A stretch of DNA of 64,000 nt from Gracilaria domingensis (lineage: Eukaryota; Rhodophyta; Florideophyceae; Gracilariales; Gracilariaceae): the NCBI GenBank assembly GCA_022539475.1, contig VCMS01000020.1, positions 186,001-250,000 on the forward strand, given 5' to 3'. This document shows, one piece after another, positions 53,892 through 64,000 of this stretch (positions are counted from its first letter, which is position 1; the number at the start of each line of letters is the position of its first letter). A model generated the notes under the pieces. The model searched no databases. It was given only the letters and a program-made list of their open reading frames with translations, and was not told the DNA's origin. The position numbers and the translations under genes are program-made.

Positions 53892-54472
53892 GAACTTACT
53901 TCCAACCGTTGAACCAATCCTTGGACATCGACATTGAACGTTTTACCTTTCATCGTGCTCCATAATACATGTTTAGTCCACTTGCAAACTTTGGTGAGAT
54001 CATCGGCAATGCTCTCAGTAGTTGGTATCCATGACAGTGTTCTCAGTTCGCCTCTCTCTTGGCTCTCACGCAGTGCAGAAAAATCGATTTACAAACGCTT
54101 TTCAAGTGTTCCAGCATTCTTTGCCACCACATTAAAATTGTACGCGAGTTAGTAAAACCATGTACATGTATTCCATGAGCCAGTATTTCAGAGAGCATAT
54201 CACAAACCATGTACGCGTTATCAAAGCCATAGACCAGTGCATGTATCTCAGCAGCCAACACTGAACGGGCAACTCTCTTACAACGTGAACTACCGTAATG
54301 AAAAATATTGGCATTTCCGTTCTTTTCAACAAGAAGAAGAACAGACCCAAGCTGTGATTTGAGGTTCGGCACATTGGCAAACGATGCGTCTGTCATAAGC
54401 ACTAAAGACACAGAGTCTAGATGCAGAGGAACAAATTTCAATCCTGTTTTGCTAGTCAAGCGACAGTACTGT
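53892..54472 (-). pseudogene. Copia RNase H, distal part of a split minus-strand element
   Basis: The minus frame shows LMTDASFAN, AAEIHALVYGFD and, further on, WIPTTESIADDLTK, the Copia RNase H signature and its C-terminal tail, ending at a stop near 53892. It is cut at 54472 by the plus-strand Copia. Reading resumes in the same sense at 59598 across the ACTGT duplication. It would have degraded the RNA strand during reverse transcription. Confidence 0.8.
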
Positions 54473-54770
54473 TGTAGGTTATACACGTTTTAGACAGAGA
54501 GATCTGGCATTGACACGACATTCGTCGTGAATCGAAAGTGCGTGCAGCGACAATACACGCCCAATTGTCAGCGGCTCCGCCGAAAGCCACTGCCCACGCG
54601 AACGGGCACAAGGCGAAGCATAAGACAGTCCGATGGTGGGGACTGAGTAAACAATGACGGACGGAGTCACAGCGACAACGACCCAGCTTTGATGCTGACC
54701 AGTGCTTCCCTTGCTTCAGTAGGCTCAATCCAACGTCCTCATGTCCCAGAACGCCTCCACGTTTCCCACA
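54473..54770 (+). repeat. 5' LTR of the young Copia
   Basis: TGTAGG...CCCACA, 298 bp. It contains the gag ATG (54741) close to its 3' end, so translation runs out of the LTR and across the primer site. Confidence 0.92.
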
Positions 54771-55898
54771 GTTATGGGCCCAGCTGGAGTTGTCCCTACT
54801 GATTCTGGTGGAAGTATCAGCAGCGCGCCAAAATTCGTCACAAATGTTACCTCTAAGGTTCAATATCGCAAATCATTACGTGTTTGGATGAAGATGATGC
54901 ACCGGTTCGCAGAGGTGGACAACAAATCAAAAGCTGTCTGCAAAGGAGCTGGTCTTTTGGTGTACCTTTCTTGTGATGCAACAGCGCAAGCCTTGTTGGA
55001 CCAAGCGCAACGCAGTGGAAATCTCTCTCTCGACGGAAACGATGACGACACGAATAACGAAGCATTGATTGAAAACATCCTGAATGTCATTGCAAAGGAC
55101 AGTCCGACGGAGGTAGTAAAACGTGAAGTAGATCTGCTGACGGCTATCTCCGCATGCGTCCGTCAACCTGGGGAAAAGATTTCTTTCTTTGCAAACAGGT
55201 TTAATGGGGCTGTTGCAAAATACAGCGTACACACGAACGGGTTTAATGCTGCAACTAACCGACAGTTTGCTCTGATGATGCTTCGCAACGCCAAACTTTC
55301 TCAAGAGACTATGAATGGAATAATATTGCAACTAACGTCAGCGAAATCCCAAAGTGCGATTGACGGTTTTCTCTCTGAAGTCGGATTGTCAGCGGCAGAA
55401 ATTAAATTTCTCGCTGAAGCGATGAAGTTTGACAGCTTCACCAATGACCCTAATGCAGCCACTGTTACAGCTAAGCTAAACAAGGTCGAAGAACGAGTGA
55501 AGAACTCTCGTGGCGATATACCAATGTTTTCTTTGCAAGACGCTACAACGTCTCTTAGCCATGTAGACAATCACGTGGACAATCTTAAAGCAGATGTCGA
55601 AAAGCAAACAGCTAAAGTTCAGACAGCTATGCTTGGCAAGAGAGCCAGTTCCAACGGCGCAGATAAGGGTACATTCGTTAAGAAGTTAAAAAGTGAGAAC
55701 CCGTGCCGTGCATGTGGTGAGTTTGGTCACTGGTACAAGGACAGGGAGGAACGCCGAAAAACGATGCGCAAGAGGTTTAACCAACGTTCTGGTGGCAATG
55801 TGGGAGCGTTTGCTGTGCATGTATCACCTGTAGACGATGTTCCGCCACCATCTGCAGCGAAGGATGAGCCAACGATTAGTTCGCTTTTTCAAAAGTGA
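54741..55898 (+). CDS. Copia Gag
   Basis: 385 codons, intact, starting at ATG 54741 inside the LTR, so residues 11-15 are encoded by the primer-binding site. A helical Copia-gag region (about 30-230) is followed by a Lys-rich stretch and a knuckle CRACGEFGHWYKD (about 325-340), in which the last Cys of CX2CX4HX4C is Asp. The role is particle formation and RNA packaging. The next frame begins within a few bases, so pol probably needs frameshifting. Confidence 0.85.
   Translation: MSQNASTFPTVMGPAGVVPTDSGGSISSAPKFVTNVTSKVQYRKSLRVWMKMMHRFAEVDNKSKAVCKGAGLLVYLSCDATAQALLDQAQRSGNLSLDGNDDDTNNEALIENILNVIAKDSPTEVVKREVDLLTAISACVRQPGEKISFFANRFNGAVAKYSVHTNGFNAATNRQFALMMLRNAKLSQETMNGIILQLTSAKSQSAIDGFLSEVGLSAAEIKFLAEAMKFDSFTNDPNAATVTAKLNKVEERVKNSRGDIPMFSLQDATTSLSHVDNHVDNLKADVEKQTAKVQTAMLGKRASSNGADKGTFVKKLKSENPCRACGEFGHWYKDREERRKTMRKRFNQRSGGNVGAFAVHVSPVDDVPPPSAAKDEPTISSLFQK
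54771..54784 (+). promoter_or_regulatory. Half-tRNA primer-binding site
   Basis: GTTATGGGCCCAGC abuts the 5' LTR. It is complementary to the anticodon-arm sequence GCTGGGCCCATAAC of eukaryotic initiator tRNA-Met (from memory), not to a tRNA 3' end. Copia of Drosophila is known to prime from a cleaved initiator tRNA in this way. Confidence 0.75.
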
Positions 55899-57807
55899 GG
55901 TCTGGAAAGCTCCAACCAGATCTCAACCCCATAGTAGATGATGCAGCACCCAACTCTACAGCAGGTATCAACGAAGCCACTGCATTATGCGATGCATCGA
56001 ACTTGTTCTTGATCCACCACGCGAACAGTACTATCATGCGTGGGGTGTACACGCTGCTGATCCGAAATTGGTACTCTGCACATGTAACTTTGTTCTCAGT
56101 GATATATATGGCAAACCAACAGCAATACCTTTCGATATAGTGAGTGGTTCGTCACCAATCATTATTGGCCTTGAACTATTGCGTCATTCCAACGTGCTAA
56201 ATCGCGAGACCGCCCCAATTTGCAGTTTCAAAAGACCACTAGACAACGCCGAACGTTGTTTCCCCACTTATATACGCCCTGACGAAGACGGAAATGATCG
56301 GTTACGAATGGAGATTGTACCCAGCAATAAGTCTACTATTCGCACGCTACTTGGCACCACTCGGAAGAAAATGGGCTTGAATGCTGTGAAGAAAATTCAT
56401 CGCTTTACACACACAACTTCGGATGAGATGAAACAACTCCTGACGGATGCCAACATGCTAACTGACGAACTCCGTTTAGCGTGCGATAAGGTCGTTAGAG
56501 CTTGCGACCTCTGCGCTGCCTCTGGTCGACCGGCACACAAGAAGAAGGTTTCGCTAAGCCATGTCAGCGAGGCATTCAATGAAACGATACAGGCCGACTT
56601 TTGTGTAGTATACATATCAGGTGGAAAGTATGAAGTCCTGAACATTGTCGACGGTGGCACGAATTATGGAGAACGTGTTATTGTCACTCAACGAAATGCT
56701 TCTGAACTTTCGGACAAACTGGAGTCAGAATGGATTTACCACCACGGAGCCCCGAAGTATTTCAGTGCCGACCCGGAGTTTACGAATGCCAAACTATGTA
56801 AGCTCCTTACCTCTCACGGGATTGAAGTACAAGATAGACCCGCCCGTTCTTCGTCGAAGAATGGTAAAGTTGAGCGCAACAACGGGCTATTCAAGAACGT
56901 TTTCGACCGTGTATCTAGAGAGAATACGAAAGCTTCTCCTCAGACATTGGTGGCGCGTGCATCTCTTTTGACGAATATGTTTCACGGCTCCTCGACCTTA
57001 AGCGCATTTCAGCTCGCCAGAGGTTACTCCCCGTCAATCCTAGCAATGCCTGGGAATCCGGTCACACAGGATTTGCTTGACGCTCATATGCGTACAGCCG
57101 CGACTAGAGCACTACAGAAAGTGTTGAAGTCCTGAAACAATCATCTTCTCTCACCGAACTCTTTTAAACCTGGTGCATCTATATGGGTATATTTTAACAC
57201 ATCGAAGCAGAATGATCCTGTTAGATGGGTTTCGGCGAAGGTTGTAGAGGCCACACCGTTTTTTGTCAAGTGCTGGAGATCCCATCGTGGCCCACCGATG
57301 AAGGTTGCGTATGAGCATGTGCGTCTAGCTCCGGAAGGAAAACTGGCACAGGAGCTGCAAGAAGGAATCCTTGAAGATGTACTAGCTGAAGACATTCCAG
57401 AAGATTCCTCAGCAGAAGTTTTGAACACTCCACACAATGATGACGATGAAGCTCAGATAATGTTGGATATTTTTGGTCCAGAAGACAGAGATGACAACGA
57501 AAATATACGTGAAGTGAGGAGATCGATGCTTTCCAAGCCCGTACAAGGGAGACCCGAGATGGATATCGGCAATGCGAGTGAAGAAAACGAACAGCCAGAA
57601 GTAGGACAGACGCTTACATCAGACGAGCAAGAGGTCCTTAATGAAGTCTACCGCAGCGTAGGAAATGCCCAGGTTACGCGAAGTAAGATGGACTGTGCAC
57701 CCCCATGGATACTGAACAAAGCATTAGACGAAGAGATCCAGAAAGCGTGGAAGGATGCCTCGTCGAAGTCTCAGAGAGTACAGTCCCGCGAGATGCGAAT
57801 GTTATAA
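55895..57807 (+). pseudogene. Copia protease-like region and integrase
   Basis: The first about 90 bases read in one frame (to about 55990), then the frame from 55987 runs to 57807 with a single TGA at 57133. A retropepsin-like end (IPFDIVSGSSPIIIGLELL) is recognisable, but no DSG/DTG is seen, so the protease is uncertain. Integrase shows an H-x4-H...C-x2-C-type finger (HRFTHTTSDE...ACDLCAA), Asp in IQADFC, Asp in SADPEF and Glu in GKVERNN. After the TGA, KPGASIWVYFNT and the AYEHVRLAPEG segment match the C-terminal part of Copia integrases. The enzyme inserts element DNA. Confidence 0.8.
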
Positions 57808-59264
57808 GCTCGCATGTTGTCTACAAGGTTAAGAACGAAGAAAAAGGGTTAAAACGATTGAAAGCTCGGCTGTGCCCTCACGGCAACAGAGATAAAGAAA
57901 AGGGCAACATACGTAACGACTCTGCCAACGCTCAGTTTGACATCATTCGTCTCCTCTTGTCTATTTCTACGATTCTTTCTTTTCACTTGGGTTGCATCGA
58001 CGTCAAGGGTGCCTATATTCAAAGCGGTCCCATTACTCGAGAGTTGTACGTTCGCCCGCCTCGAGAATGTCAACAAAGCCCTGGCACACTCTGAAAGCTT
58101 GTAAAACTACCGTATGGAATAAGCGAAGCCGGCAGACAATGGGCAACGGTACTTGAGAAATGGATGCTTGATGTGGCAGGGCTTGAGCGTATTTTTGGTG
58201 TCAGTCAGCTTTATGTTAAGCGCGACAAGGATAAGAAGATTTGCCTACTCCTTGCTAAGCTGACAGATGACTTACTCATGGCTGGATCAGAGACAGAAAT
58301 GCAGACGTTTTCGGAACAGATCTCCGAGCGCTTCAAGATAAGCAAAACCATTATCAATGACGAAATCAAATTCAATGGATGTACTATCAAACAGCATGTT
58401 GACTATAGCACCACACTCTCGATGGAAGAATATGCGAACTCGATTGACCGCATCAATCTCAGCAAAGTAAGACGTTCCATGCAGCAGGATAAGGCAACAC
58501 ACGATGAGATTCGCTCCTATCGCAAACTGGCAGGGGAGCTGATATGGCTCGGATGCGGAGCACTCCCACAAGCCACATATATCGGCTCATATATGCAGCA
58601 ACAAATTCCGCAGTTAAAGGTGTCACATCTAATTGAAGCTAATCGCATGTTTGCTGAAATGCGTCACCTTCGGCCGACGATATGCTACAGGAGACCATCC
58701 GAGAAGATATGTAATCTAGAGATTGTTTCTTTTTCCGACGCGTCATTTAACATATCACCTGCGCAATGCTATGGACAAACTAGATTTATAACGGGTTTGC
58801 GACTTCTCACAGAAGCGGGAAACAATGATACGGTTCATTTAATCGATTGGGCTAGTATCAAGCAGAAACGCGTATCCTACTCATCGTATGGAGCTGAAAT
58901 TCTTGCGTGCACAGAAGCTGACGACAGAGGATTTAACTTGAAGTGTGCATTGAAATCTATTTCACCAGCAGACGAATTTACCCATGTATGGAATGTGGAC
59001 TCCAAATCTTTATTTGAAACGATAACCACCTTGCATGAAGGCAAGGAGTACAGGCTGAGGCAAACAGTCCAGCGCCTTCGAGATTCGTTTGAAGCACGGG
59101 AACTTGATACCCTTAGATGGATCCAAGGGAAAGCGAACATTAGTGATGCGCTAACGAAACGAAACCCAGCGATGCATAGGATGTTGAATCGCATTGCGGT
59201 CACTGGACAATTGTTACTTCCTGGTCACCGCTCGTTTTGCTTGAACAGTTCTACATGGACTTGA
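57705..59264 (+). pseudogene. Copia reverse transcriptase / RNase H
   Basis: A frame change from the integrase register occurs at about 57750-57790. From there one register runs to 59264, broken by TGA at 58092 where relatives have Trp (TL-stop-KLVKLPYG). RT blocks: CIDVKGAYIQ with catalytic Asp, ELYVRPP, PYGISEAGRQW and the LTDDLLMAG catalytic site (YVDD variant with Leu-Thr). RNase H shows SFSDASFN, a GAEILACTEA box, the WNVDSKSL box and ALTKR near the end. The 3' LTR follows after a GGGGGG polypurine-like stretch (59291-59297). Confidence 0.85.
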
Positions 59265-59299
59265 GTTGTCGTAAATGAGTTTACTACAACTGGGGGGTC

Positions 59300-59597
59300 T
59301 GTAGGTTATACACGTTTTAGACAGAGAGATCTGGCATTGACACGACATTCGTCGTGAATCGAAAGTGCGTGCAGCGACAATACACGCCCAATTGTCAGCG
59401 GCTCCGCCGAGAGCCACTGCCCACGCGAACGGGCACAAGGCGAAGCATAAGACAGTCCGATGGTGGGGACTGAGTAAACAATGACGGACGGAGTCACAGC
59501 GACAACGACCCAGCTTTGATGCTGACCAGTGCTTCCCTTGCTTCAGTAGGCTCAATCCAACGTCCTCATGTCCCAGAACGCCTCCACTTTTTCCACA
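59300..59597 (+). repeat. 3' LTR of the young Copia
   Basis: 298 bp, differing from the 5' LTR at about three positions, including two in the last 15 bases. It is followed by ACTGT, the right target duplication. Confidence 0.92.
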
Positions 59598-60956
59598 ACT
59601 GTACAGCAGCATTCAATACCTTAATGTCGTCCTCAGATGGGCCATTCGCACCCGGTGCGATTAACTGCACTGCGGCGCAGATATCAGGACGAAAGCAGTT
59701 GCCAATATCTGAGCTGTAGCACGAACGCTTTTAAAATCCTCGGCAGAGGCCGATAGTTTCAGAGCTTGTAGATTTTTCGTCTGCGTCATAGTTTAGATCC
59801 CTTCACTGTCCTTCGAAATCTTCACACCGTTAAACACTCCTTCATCATCATAGTTCAATATCTTTCGCTCCTTAGACTTGAATCTACATGATTCTTCTTC
59901 TGCTGCTAGAAATTCTGATGAACAGTGGCCAAAGGAATCCTCAAGCTGTAATTCCATTATCCCGTTTAGAGTATCTCCACGTCTGCGAAACAGAACGCAA
60001 GGGTCCACTCTTGTTTCTGTCATAAGCAAAGCCTCTTTGTGGTGCGTTTGGTACGTTAAGAACCAATGAAGACCACTTTCGGGTATCCCGTACAGAGGTT
60101 TACGGGCCAACAATACTTCATCGTCACCGAGCTCATGTCAAGAGGGGGACGCAAGAAGATTTGTCGCTCAAGTGCTGATTCAGACGGCACGTAAGCCTGA
60201 GAGCTATCACGAAAGTACGACTTGTAAGGTGGCAGGGAGCCAGCAAGACAAACAGTAAGACGCTGTCCAAGTCTACTTACGGTAGGAGCCTTGGTTGAGA
60301 TCGAGGAGGCCTGCAGATTAGAATAGTTCGGGGCTACGAGTCGAGACTTCTTAATCTTCTCCACATCTACTGTCGTATATACATCAACAAATCTCGTACC
60401 GTAAATGCGATGTCCTGCCGGGACGGAAGGTAACTTCACAACTTCGAATGTACCATTCCTTCTTAGACCTTCCAATTCCTTCCTCCGAGGATCTTTGAAT
60501 ACATCTGCTTCATCACGAGATGCAATTGCAATCTTCGTCGATCCGAACATCACCGCACACTGCTCTTTGCTACTTGGAGCGCTGTCATTCTCTTCTGTGT
60601 CCTTGTCGGGAACGAAATCATTATCTGATGTAGAACACTCCTGTAAAATGGAACGAGTAACATGCTTCACAACAGTAGAGCGAAATATCTTGCGGCCAGT
60701 GGGTAGTTGAACAAGTACAGTTTCTCCATCAATCTGAATGAATGGAAAGGAACCTTCCCACTTTTCTGTCTTATCTCGATAGACATAAACTGGAGTTTCT
60801 GCGGGAGGTTTCCGCAATTCCGATCTAGCTTCCATTCGCTTAGGGCCATGATCGTGCTTCAAGCCAAAGGCAATTCGCTTTTTGGCTTCCTCTTTCTGTA
60901 CAGCTTTGGCTGCAGCGTCCAGCGCTTGAGCTCGTTGAAGCTGAGTTTCTGCATTA
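59598..60956 (-). pseudogene. Copia integrase end and RT, proximal part of the split minus-strand element
   Basis: From 60956 downward the minus frame gives the end of integrase (ETQLQRAQALDAAAKAV), linker, then RT (GTRFVDVYT, KSRLVAPNYS, YFRDSSQAYVPS, IFLRPPLDM). It shifts frame at about 60110 and continues with PLYGIPESGLHWF. The catalytic YVDD position reads QLEDSFG, with Glu for the first Asp. After stops near 59795 a further frame leads into the split junction with 54472. The 5' end is cut at 60956 by the Gypsy LTR, so the rest should lie beyond that element. Confidence 0.8.
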
Positions 60957-61173
60957 TGTAAGAGAATTATAGTCAAACCCACTCATTTCAAATCACATCC
61001 GTTTAATTCAAATTCATGAGAGTTCATGTTTGAATTCAAACATGAACTCGTCATTCTTTAGAGTACTTAAGGTGTTACTCTCTTATCCAAGTACTGAGAG
61101 GAGAGCTAACACTCATACATTGTAAACTGAGTTTCATCCAAACGAGAGGCTCCTGCTTGTCCACTCTCTTACA
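60957..61173 (+). repeat. 5' LTR of the Gypsy element (217 bp)
   Basis: It starts TGTAAGAGA and ends TCTCTTACA, a 9-bp inverted terminal match. Internally, ATTCAAATTCATGAGAGTTCATGTTTGAATTCAAACATGAACTC forms overlapping inverted repeats around 61005-61050. Confidence 0.75.
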
Positions 61174-61175
61174 AT

Positions 61176-61190
61176 TGGTAGCATCAGCTT
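61176..61190 (+). promoter_or_regulatory. Primer-binding site of the Gypsy element
   Basis: TGGTAGCATCAG begins two bases after the LTR, complementary to a tRNA ending CTGATGCTACCA. I do not know which tRNA this is. Confidence 0.6.
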
Positions 61191-61217
61191 TTGATTTCGG
61201 AACTACAATCTTATACG

Positions 61218-62234
61218 ATGCGTCGTTCAACTCGAAATCACGATCCACAGGACAACGATTCTGTTCCCGCTTCAGAATCGTTGGCCCAACTCCAGCAACA
61301 AATTCAACTACTTCAAGATACAGTCCAACAACAGGCCAATGTAATCCAGTCCCTGCAGAACACAGCTTCAAATTCGACTGTATCCAATGTAGCACAAATC
61401 AACACCACCGGCTCGAACACGTTCAAGTCCCCACCGGTCCCTATGTTTTCCGGTAAACCAACTGATCGTACCACCGAGAAAGTCCAGAGCTTCTTTTATT
61501 CCATACAGAAGTACGGTGTATTGTGTAACTACACTCCAGAAAAGATGTTGGCTTTAGCCGAATGTCATTTTCAAGACCGCGCCGCTACTTGGATTATGCG
61601 TCTAGAGCGTGATGGAAAGAAACCATCTTCCATAGAAGAGCTTCGTGATGCAATGATCAAAGAATTCGTTCCAGCCAACGAAATTGCACAGGCACGAATC
61701 AAACTCATGGAGATTCGTAGTGATGACTACAAGAAGTTAGAGGAATTCATCGCAAAATTCGAGGACCTCATTCTTCTATGCAGTACTCCCCCCAACGAGG
61801 CTTACATTTATTTCTCTAACAGCCTCCCGAAATCCTACAAAGGAAAGTTCGCAGAGAAGTTTCCTAACTCTCAGCCACTTGACAGGTATGGTATCCCTGA
61901 CATGCAATCCGCATTTGAATATGCTCGGACATTAGAACTGTCTATGAGAATGTCCGCTAGTGGTTCGGCTACGACTCAGAAAGAGAAGAAGTCTAACAGC
62001 TTTCGCAACAAAACTTCGAAGAATAGAGGATACAGTGCTGACGACAGACAATCCAATAAGTCTGAGAAAAGTGCAGATGCCCTCACATGGGGTCCTGCTC
62101 AGAAAGGCGAGGGGAAACTGTACCGCACTAACGATCGGTGCTGCATTTGCGAACGCAAACCATTCAGCGATCCCGATCATCCTTGTCGAAAAGATATCGA
62201 GAGACGCAGGCAAGAAAAGGAGTCAAAAAACTAG
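61218..62234 (+). CDS. Gypsy Gag
   Basis: About 338 codons from ATG 61218. A Gln-rich coiled coil (about residues 25-55, QLQQQIQLLQ) precedes a canonical retrotransposon gag domain (about 75-245: AATWIMRLERDG, EFVPANEIAQARIKL, YIYFSNSLPKSYKGKF) and a Lys/Ser-rich tail. There is no standard CCHC knuckle, only CCICERKPFSDPDHPC. It is intact, and overlaps pol by about 97 bases in the -1 register, consistent with frameshifted pol expression. Confidence 0.85.
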   Translation: MRRSTRNHDPQDNDSVPASESLAQLQQQIQLLQDTVQQQANVIQSLQNTASNSTVSNVAQINTTGSNTFKSPPVPMFSGKPTDRTTEKVQSFFYSIQKYGVLCNYTPEKMLALAECHFQDRAATWIMRLERDGKKPSSIEELRDAMIKEFVPANEIAQARIKLMEIRSDDYKKLEEFIAKFEDLILLCSTPPNEAYIYFSNSLPKSYKGKFAEKFPNSQPLDRYGIPDMQSAFEYARTLELSMRMSASGSATTQKEKKSNSFRNKTSKNRGYSADDRQSNKSEKSADALTWGPAQKGEGKLYRTNDRCCICERKPFSDPDHPCRKDIERRRQEKESKN

Positions 62235-63166
62235 CTCAGCCGCACTACAGTGCGGATATTAAGCGTGACTCACAAACGTCATGCTTGCACCTCTCTGCAC
62301 TTCGTTTTGGAGAGGAAAGACGGTGGATGTACAACATCTCTCTTGACGGACATCCGCTTGACGCTGTAATCGATTCCTTTGCTTCACACAATTTTATGGC
62401 TTATCATGATGCTAAAGCGTTGGGAATACACATCAATCCAGTTACTTCTCTTGAAGTGGAACTTGGAGACAGTTCGAAAACAGACGTGGTTGGCGAAGTA
62501 TCAGCAGTACTGAATGTCAATGGACATCTTTCAAGAGAAAAAGTTTTTGTCATTCACATGAATGAAGATAATCAGAGTCCACTTCTTATTCTTGGACGAA
62601 CCTGGTTAGAGATTCAGAACCCAGAGATAGATTGGAAGACAAATCAGTTCACCATCAAGAGACCCGACGGCACCAAAGTGATCGTGTCGTCAAAGCGAAA
62701 TGATGGAAACAACAGTAACACTCCCTGTTTCAAAATGATGTCTTTCAAGAAACTCAAGAAAGTAATGAAGAGTGGTAACTGTGAGCTGTTTACAGCTCAG
62801 ATTACGCAAGAGATGGCGAATAACATGAAGGATGTAGACTGTTCCGATTTCTTCAAACCTCTACTAAACGAGTTTGAAGATATTTTTCGTGAAGAACTTC
62901 CTCAAGAACTTCCTCCTACACGAGGAATGGAGTTGGAGATAAACACCATGCCAGGGGCGAAACCACCCGTTAGGCCTGTGATTCGATTATCCACATCAGA
63001 ACTCAAAGAGCTAAAGAAACAATTAACCAAGCTCTTAGAGAAAGGTCGAATTCGTCCTTCTACTTCACCTTACGGAGCGCCAGTCTTCTTCATCAAGAAA
63101 AAGAACGGAGACCTCAGAATGGTTTGCGAATCGCGCATTGAACAAAATCACAGTGCCGGACGCTAA
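62138..63166 (+). pseudogene. Gypsy protease and start of RT
   Basis: The pol frame is open from before 62138. The retropepsin region shows AVIDSFASHNFM, where Phe replaces the Gly of the usual D-S/T-G, followed by LLILGRTWL. The RT N-terminus includes TSPYGAPVFFIKKKNGDLRMV. The register is lost after about 63129, where a 2-bp deletion in what should be the Y/F-RALN motif shifts the frame, and translation stops at 63164. Both lesions would inactivate this copy. Confidence 0.8.
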
Positions 63167-64000
63167 TCCGATTCCCCTCATCAATGAAACGCTCGACCAA
63201 ATCTCAGGAGCAAAGATATTCTCCCAAATAGATTTAATCTGGGGATATCATCAGATGAGGATAAAAGACGAACATTGCCATAAGACTGCAATTCGAACAA
63301 GGTTTGGTTCCTTTGAATGGAAAGTCATGTGTTTCGGACTTCGAAATGCACCTGCTGCGTTTACGAGAATGCTGTCAAACTTGCTACATGAACTGTATGG
63401 TGAATGTATGGTTCTTTACTTGGACGATATTTTAATCTACAGCAAAACTGAGCATGAACACAGAGAACACCTCCGAAAGCTCTTCAAGATTTTACGAAAG
63501 AACAAAATCTACATCAGACCAAGCAAATGTCGCTTTGGTGCTACTGAGGTAGAATGTTTAGGATACACTGTGAGTGATGAAGGAATCACTACTCAAGGGC
63601 GATTGATCAAAGCAATTACGGATTGGCCTACTCCGAAATCAGTGAAGGAAGTCCAGCGTTTCCTCGGTCTTACGAACTTTTACAGGAGATTCATTCGAAA
63701 CTACGCTTCAATTATACGTCCTGTATCAGACATCATTCGACATAAATCATTCAAGTGGACACAAGAGCATGAGCATTCATTCGATAAGCTCAAGCAGGCT
63801 ATGACGTCGGCACCAGTACTTCGGCACCCCTCATCAGAAACAGATTTTGTACTCACGACAGATGCTTCCAAATACGCCGTTGGGGCCACACTGGAACAGA
63901 ATGGATATCCAGTGGCTTACTTATCGCATCGGCTGTCCGATACAGAAATGCGATGGGACACTGGAGACCAAGAACTTCTTGCTGTTATGATCGCTCTCAG
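63132..64000 (+). pseudogene. Gypsy RT core and start of RNase H (open to the window edge)
   Basis: In the new register from 63132 the RT continues: RALNKITVPDANPIPLI, IDLIWGYHQMRI, VMCFGLRNAPAAFTRM and the catalytic VLYLDDILIYS (about 63413-63445), then thumb and connection segments. RNase H starts with FVLTTDASKYAVGATL (about 63846). No stop occurs before 64000, so apart from the upstream frameshift the enzyme looks intact. Confidence 0.85.

Larger units (their letters stand above)
54473..59597 (+). mobile_element. Young Copia-group LTR retrotransposon with complete ends
   Basis: Two 298-bp LTRs (54473-54770, 59300-59597; about three differences) are flanked by ACTGT on both sides (54468-54472, 59598-59602). 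The internal order gag, protease-like region, integrase, RT, RNase H is Copia. The element inserted head-to-head into a minus-strand Copia. Despite near-identical LTRs, pol carries two TGA codons and frame changes, so it either died soon after insertion or was mobilised in trans. Confidence 0.92.
60957..64000 (+). mobile_element. Ty3/Gypsy retrotransposon, 5' part (runs off the window)
   Basis: A 217-bp LTR, a primer site, gag, protease and RT up to the start of RNase H are present; integrase and the 3' LTR lie beyond 64000. It inserted into the minus-strand Copia. The five bases before the LTR (60952-60956, CATTA) should recur after its 3' LTR. Confidence 0.85.

Overview
The window is a stretch of eukaryotic nuclear DNA made almost entirely of transposable elements, many nested in one another. 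One probable single-copy host gene lies at the left (1051-2592, minus). There is no bacterial operon structure and no rRNA or tRNA gene that I can see. Long uninterrupted coding frames with few obvious introns, together with Ngaro/PAT-type tyrosine-recombinase retroelements, chromoviruses, unusual Copia elements and a Plavaka/TNP2-like DNA transposon, suggest a compact-gene, TE-rich alga. My best guess is a florideophyte red alga such as Chondrus. That is inference, since no marker gene is present.

Layout, left to right. 1-3716: noncoding DNA with structured repeats, an orphan three-TM glycoprotein gene (minus) and two near-perfect palindromes. 3717-9438: an almost complete tyrosine-recombinase retrotransposon (gag, RT/RNase H, recombinase) with A1...B1-A2-B2 split direct repeats. 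9439-12790: a decayed relative in the order recombinase then gag/RT. 12790-14020: a Copia gag/protease relic. 14210-17803: a 1197-codon uninterrupted Ty3/Gypsy-like polyprotein cut off inside integrase. 17804-21179: mostly noncoding, with a hAT transposase tail.

21180-48175 is bounded by two 981-bp directly repeated LTRs with a primer-binding site, a polypurine tract and matching 5-bp target duplications (CTTAG). It is therefore one chromodomain LTR retrotransposon of about 12.2 kb plus a nested 14.8-kb insertion (30378-45159). The insertion has 12-bp terminal inverted repeats, a 3-bp duplication (GTT) and a 44-bp periodic subterminal array. It carries a Plavaka/TNP2-like transposase, a 1184-aa protein that joins a ParB-like domain to a 2-oxoglutarate/Fe(II) dioxygenase-like domain, a ketopantoate-reductase-like gene, a coiled-coil gene and a broken membrane-protein gene. 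This cargo-bearing transposon is the most interesting object in the window. The host retrotransposon also has a long antisense reading frame next to its 3' LTR.

48176-53456: noncoding DNA, then a gag/protease relic disabled almost only by nonsense codons. 53450-60956: a minus-strand Copia element split by a young plus-strand Copia (54473-59597; 298-bp LTRs, ACTGT duplication, half-tRNA primer site). 60957-64000: the 5' LTR, gag, protease and RT of another Gypsy element that runs off the window.

Boundaries and motifs were read by eye. Percent identities are estimates, and no database search was possible.
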